DNA from: an uncultured Dehalococcoidia bacterium
Lineage (GTDB): Bacteria; Chloroflexota; Dehalococcoidia; Tepidiformales; Tepidiformaceae
Assembly (NCBI GenBank): GCA_937864275.1
Contig: CALMIW010000156.1
Location: forward strand, 1 to 5,451
Direction: 5' to 3'
DNA: 5,451 nt
A program made the position numbers and the translations under genes. How positions within the stretch are numbered: the stretch's first letter is position 1; each line of letters starts with the position of its first letter. Of this stretch, positions 5,389-5,451 are shown piece by piece. Below the pieces are notes generated by a model that ran no database searches, was not told the DNA's origin, and saw only the letters and a list, made by a program, of their open reading frames with translations.

Positions 5389-5394
5389 GGCGGC

Positions 5395-5451
5395 ATGGAC
5401 CTGACGCAGTACCCGCTCGAAACCCGCTTCCACCCGACGTTCCTCTACGAG
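5395..5451 (+). CDS. Start of a gene with an Lgt-type HPTFLYE motif (3' partial)
   Basis: Nineteen codons from ATG to the window edge read MDLTQYPLETRFHPTFLYE. The block RFHPTFLYE is characteristic of prolipoprotein diacylglyceryl transferase (Lgt), the membrane enzyme that adds diacylglycerol to lipobox cysteines. In full-length Lgt this block lies in roughly the last third, after several membrane helices. Here it starts 11 residues after the ATG, and an in-frame TAA lies only 9 bases upstream of that ATG. None of the three plus-strand frames of the preceding 110 bases reads like earlier Lgt sequence. It may be a stand-alone Lgt C-terminal domain, a truncated gene, or an unrelated protein with a chance match. 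The coding start is fairly sure, the family is tentative. Confidence 0.5.
   Translation, partial: MDLTQYPLETRFHPTFLYE

Larger units (their letters stand above)
5250..5394. other. Non-coding region rich in inverted repeats
   Basis: No plausible gene is seen on either strand. Three inverted repeats occur in 72 bp: CGGCTCG-CC-CGAGCCG (5255-5270), GGGCT-GCTG-AGCCC (5289-5302) and CCGGTGC with GCACCGG around a 12-base loop (5301-5326). The last two share two bases, so they are mutually exclusive at their junction. The first, just 5 bp after the stop codon, could terminate the adaptor-like gene, although no T-run follows. The A+T-richer part at 5366-5386 probably holds the promoter of the next gene. 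Confidence 0.55.

Overview
The window is about two-thirds G+C, densely coded and chromosomal in character. I see no tRNA, rRNA, CRISPR array or insertion sequence. The combination of a large secreted modular protein with a Pro/Thr stalk and a V-P-S-T-G + hydrophobic + basic C-terminus, a DUF433/DUF5615-type toxin-antitoxin pair, and starts that mostly lack a Shine-Dalgarno sequence would fit a high-GC member of the Chloroflexota (Dehalococcoidia- or Thermomicrobia-like) or a relative. This taxonomic reading is inference, not proof.

Layout. (1) Positions 2-3448, plus strand: the nearly complete 3' part of a giant cell-surface protein. It has a signal-peptide hydrophobic core, an N-terminal domain with an FTHxN motif, a DUF11-like domain, about six SpaA/Cna-B-like beta modules (two are a clear tandem duplication), a VPPTxTV heptad stalk, and a sortase-like VPSTG anchor. 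(2) 3445-3669 and 3666-4019, plus strand: a DUF433-type antitoxin and a DUF5615-type PIN-like toxin. The three genes are chained by 4-bp overlaps (ATGA, then GTGA). Two abutting perfect palindromes and a -10-like hexamer lie just before the antitoxin ATG, inside the last codons of the surface gene. They suggest an autoregulated, possibly leaderless promoter for the pair. (3) 4016-4552, minus strand: family I soluble inorganic pyrophosphatase (ppa), tail-to-tail with the toxin and overlapping it by 4 bp. (4) A 106-bp divergent intergenic region. (5) 4659-5249, plus strand: a 196-residue protein resembling phage head-tail adaptor proteins, with no other phage gene in view. (6) 5250-5394: a non-coding stretch rich in inverted repeats. 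(7) 5395 to the window edge: the first 19 codons of a gene whose N-terminus carries the HPTFLYE motif typical of the C-terminal part of Lgt (prolipoprotein diacylglyceryl transferase).

The genes do not form one pathway. The toxin-antitoxin pair is a self-contained cassette inserted neatly between a surface-protein gene and a housekeeping gene. Nothing here demonstrates a wholly new system. The points most worth a second look are the compact operator/promoter of the toxin-antitoxin pair inside the upstream gene, the leaderless-like start architecture shared by three genes, the surface protein's module-by-module even cysteine content and anchor, and the displaced Lgt motif.
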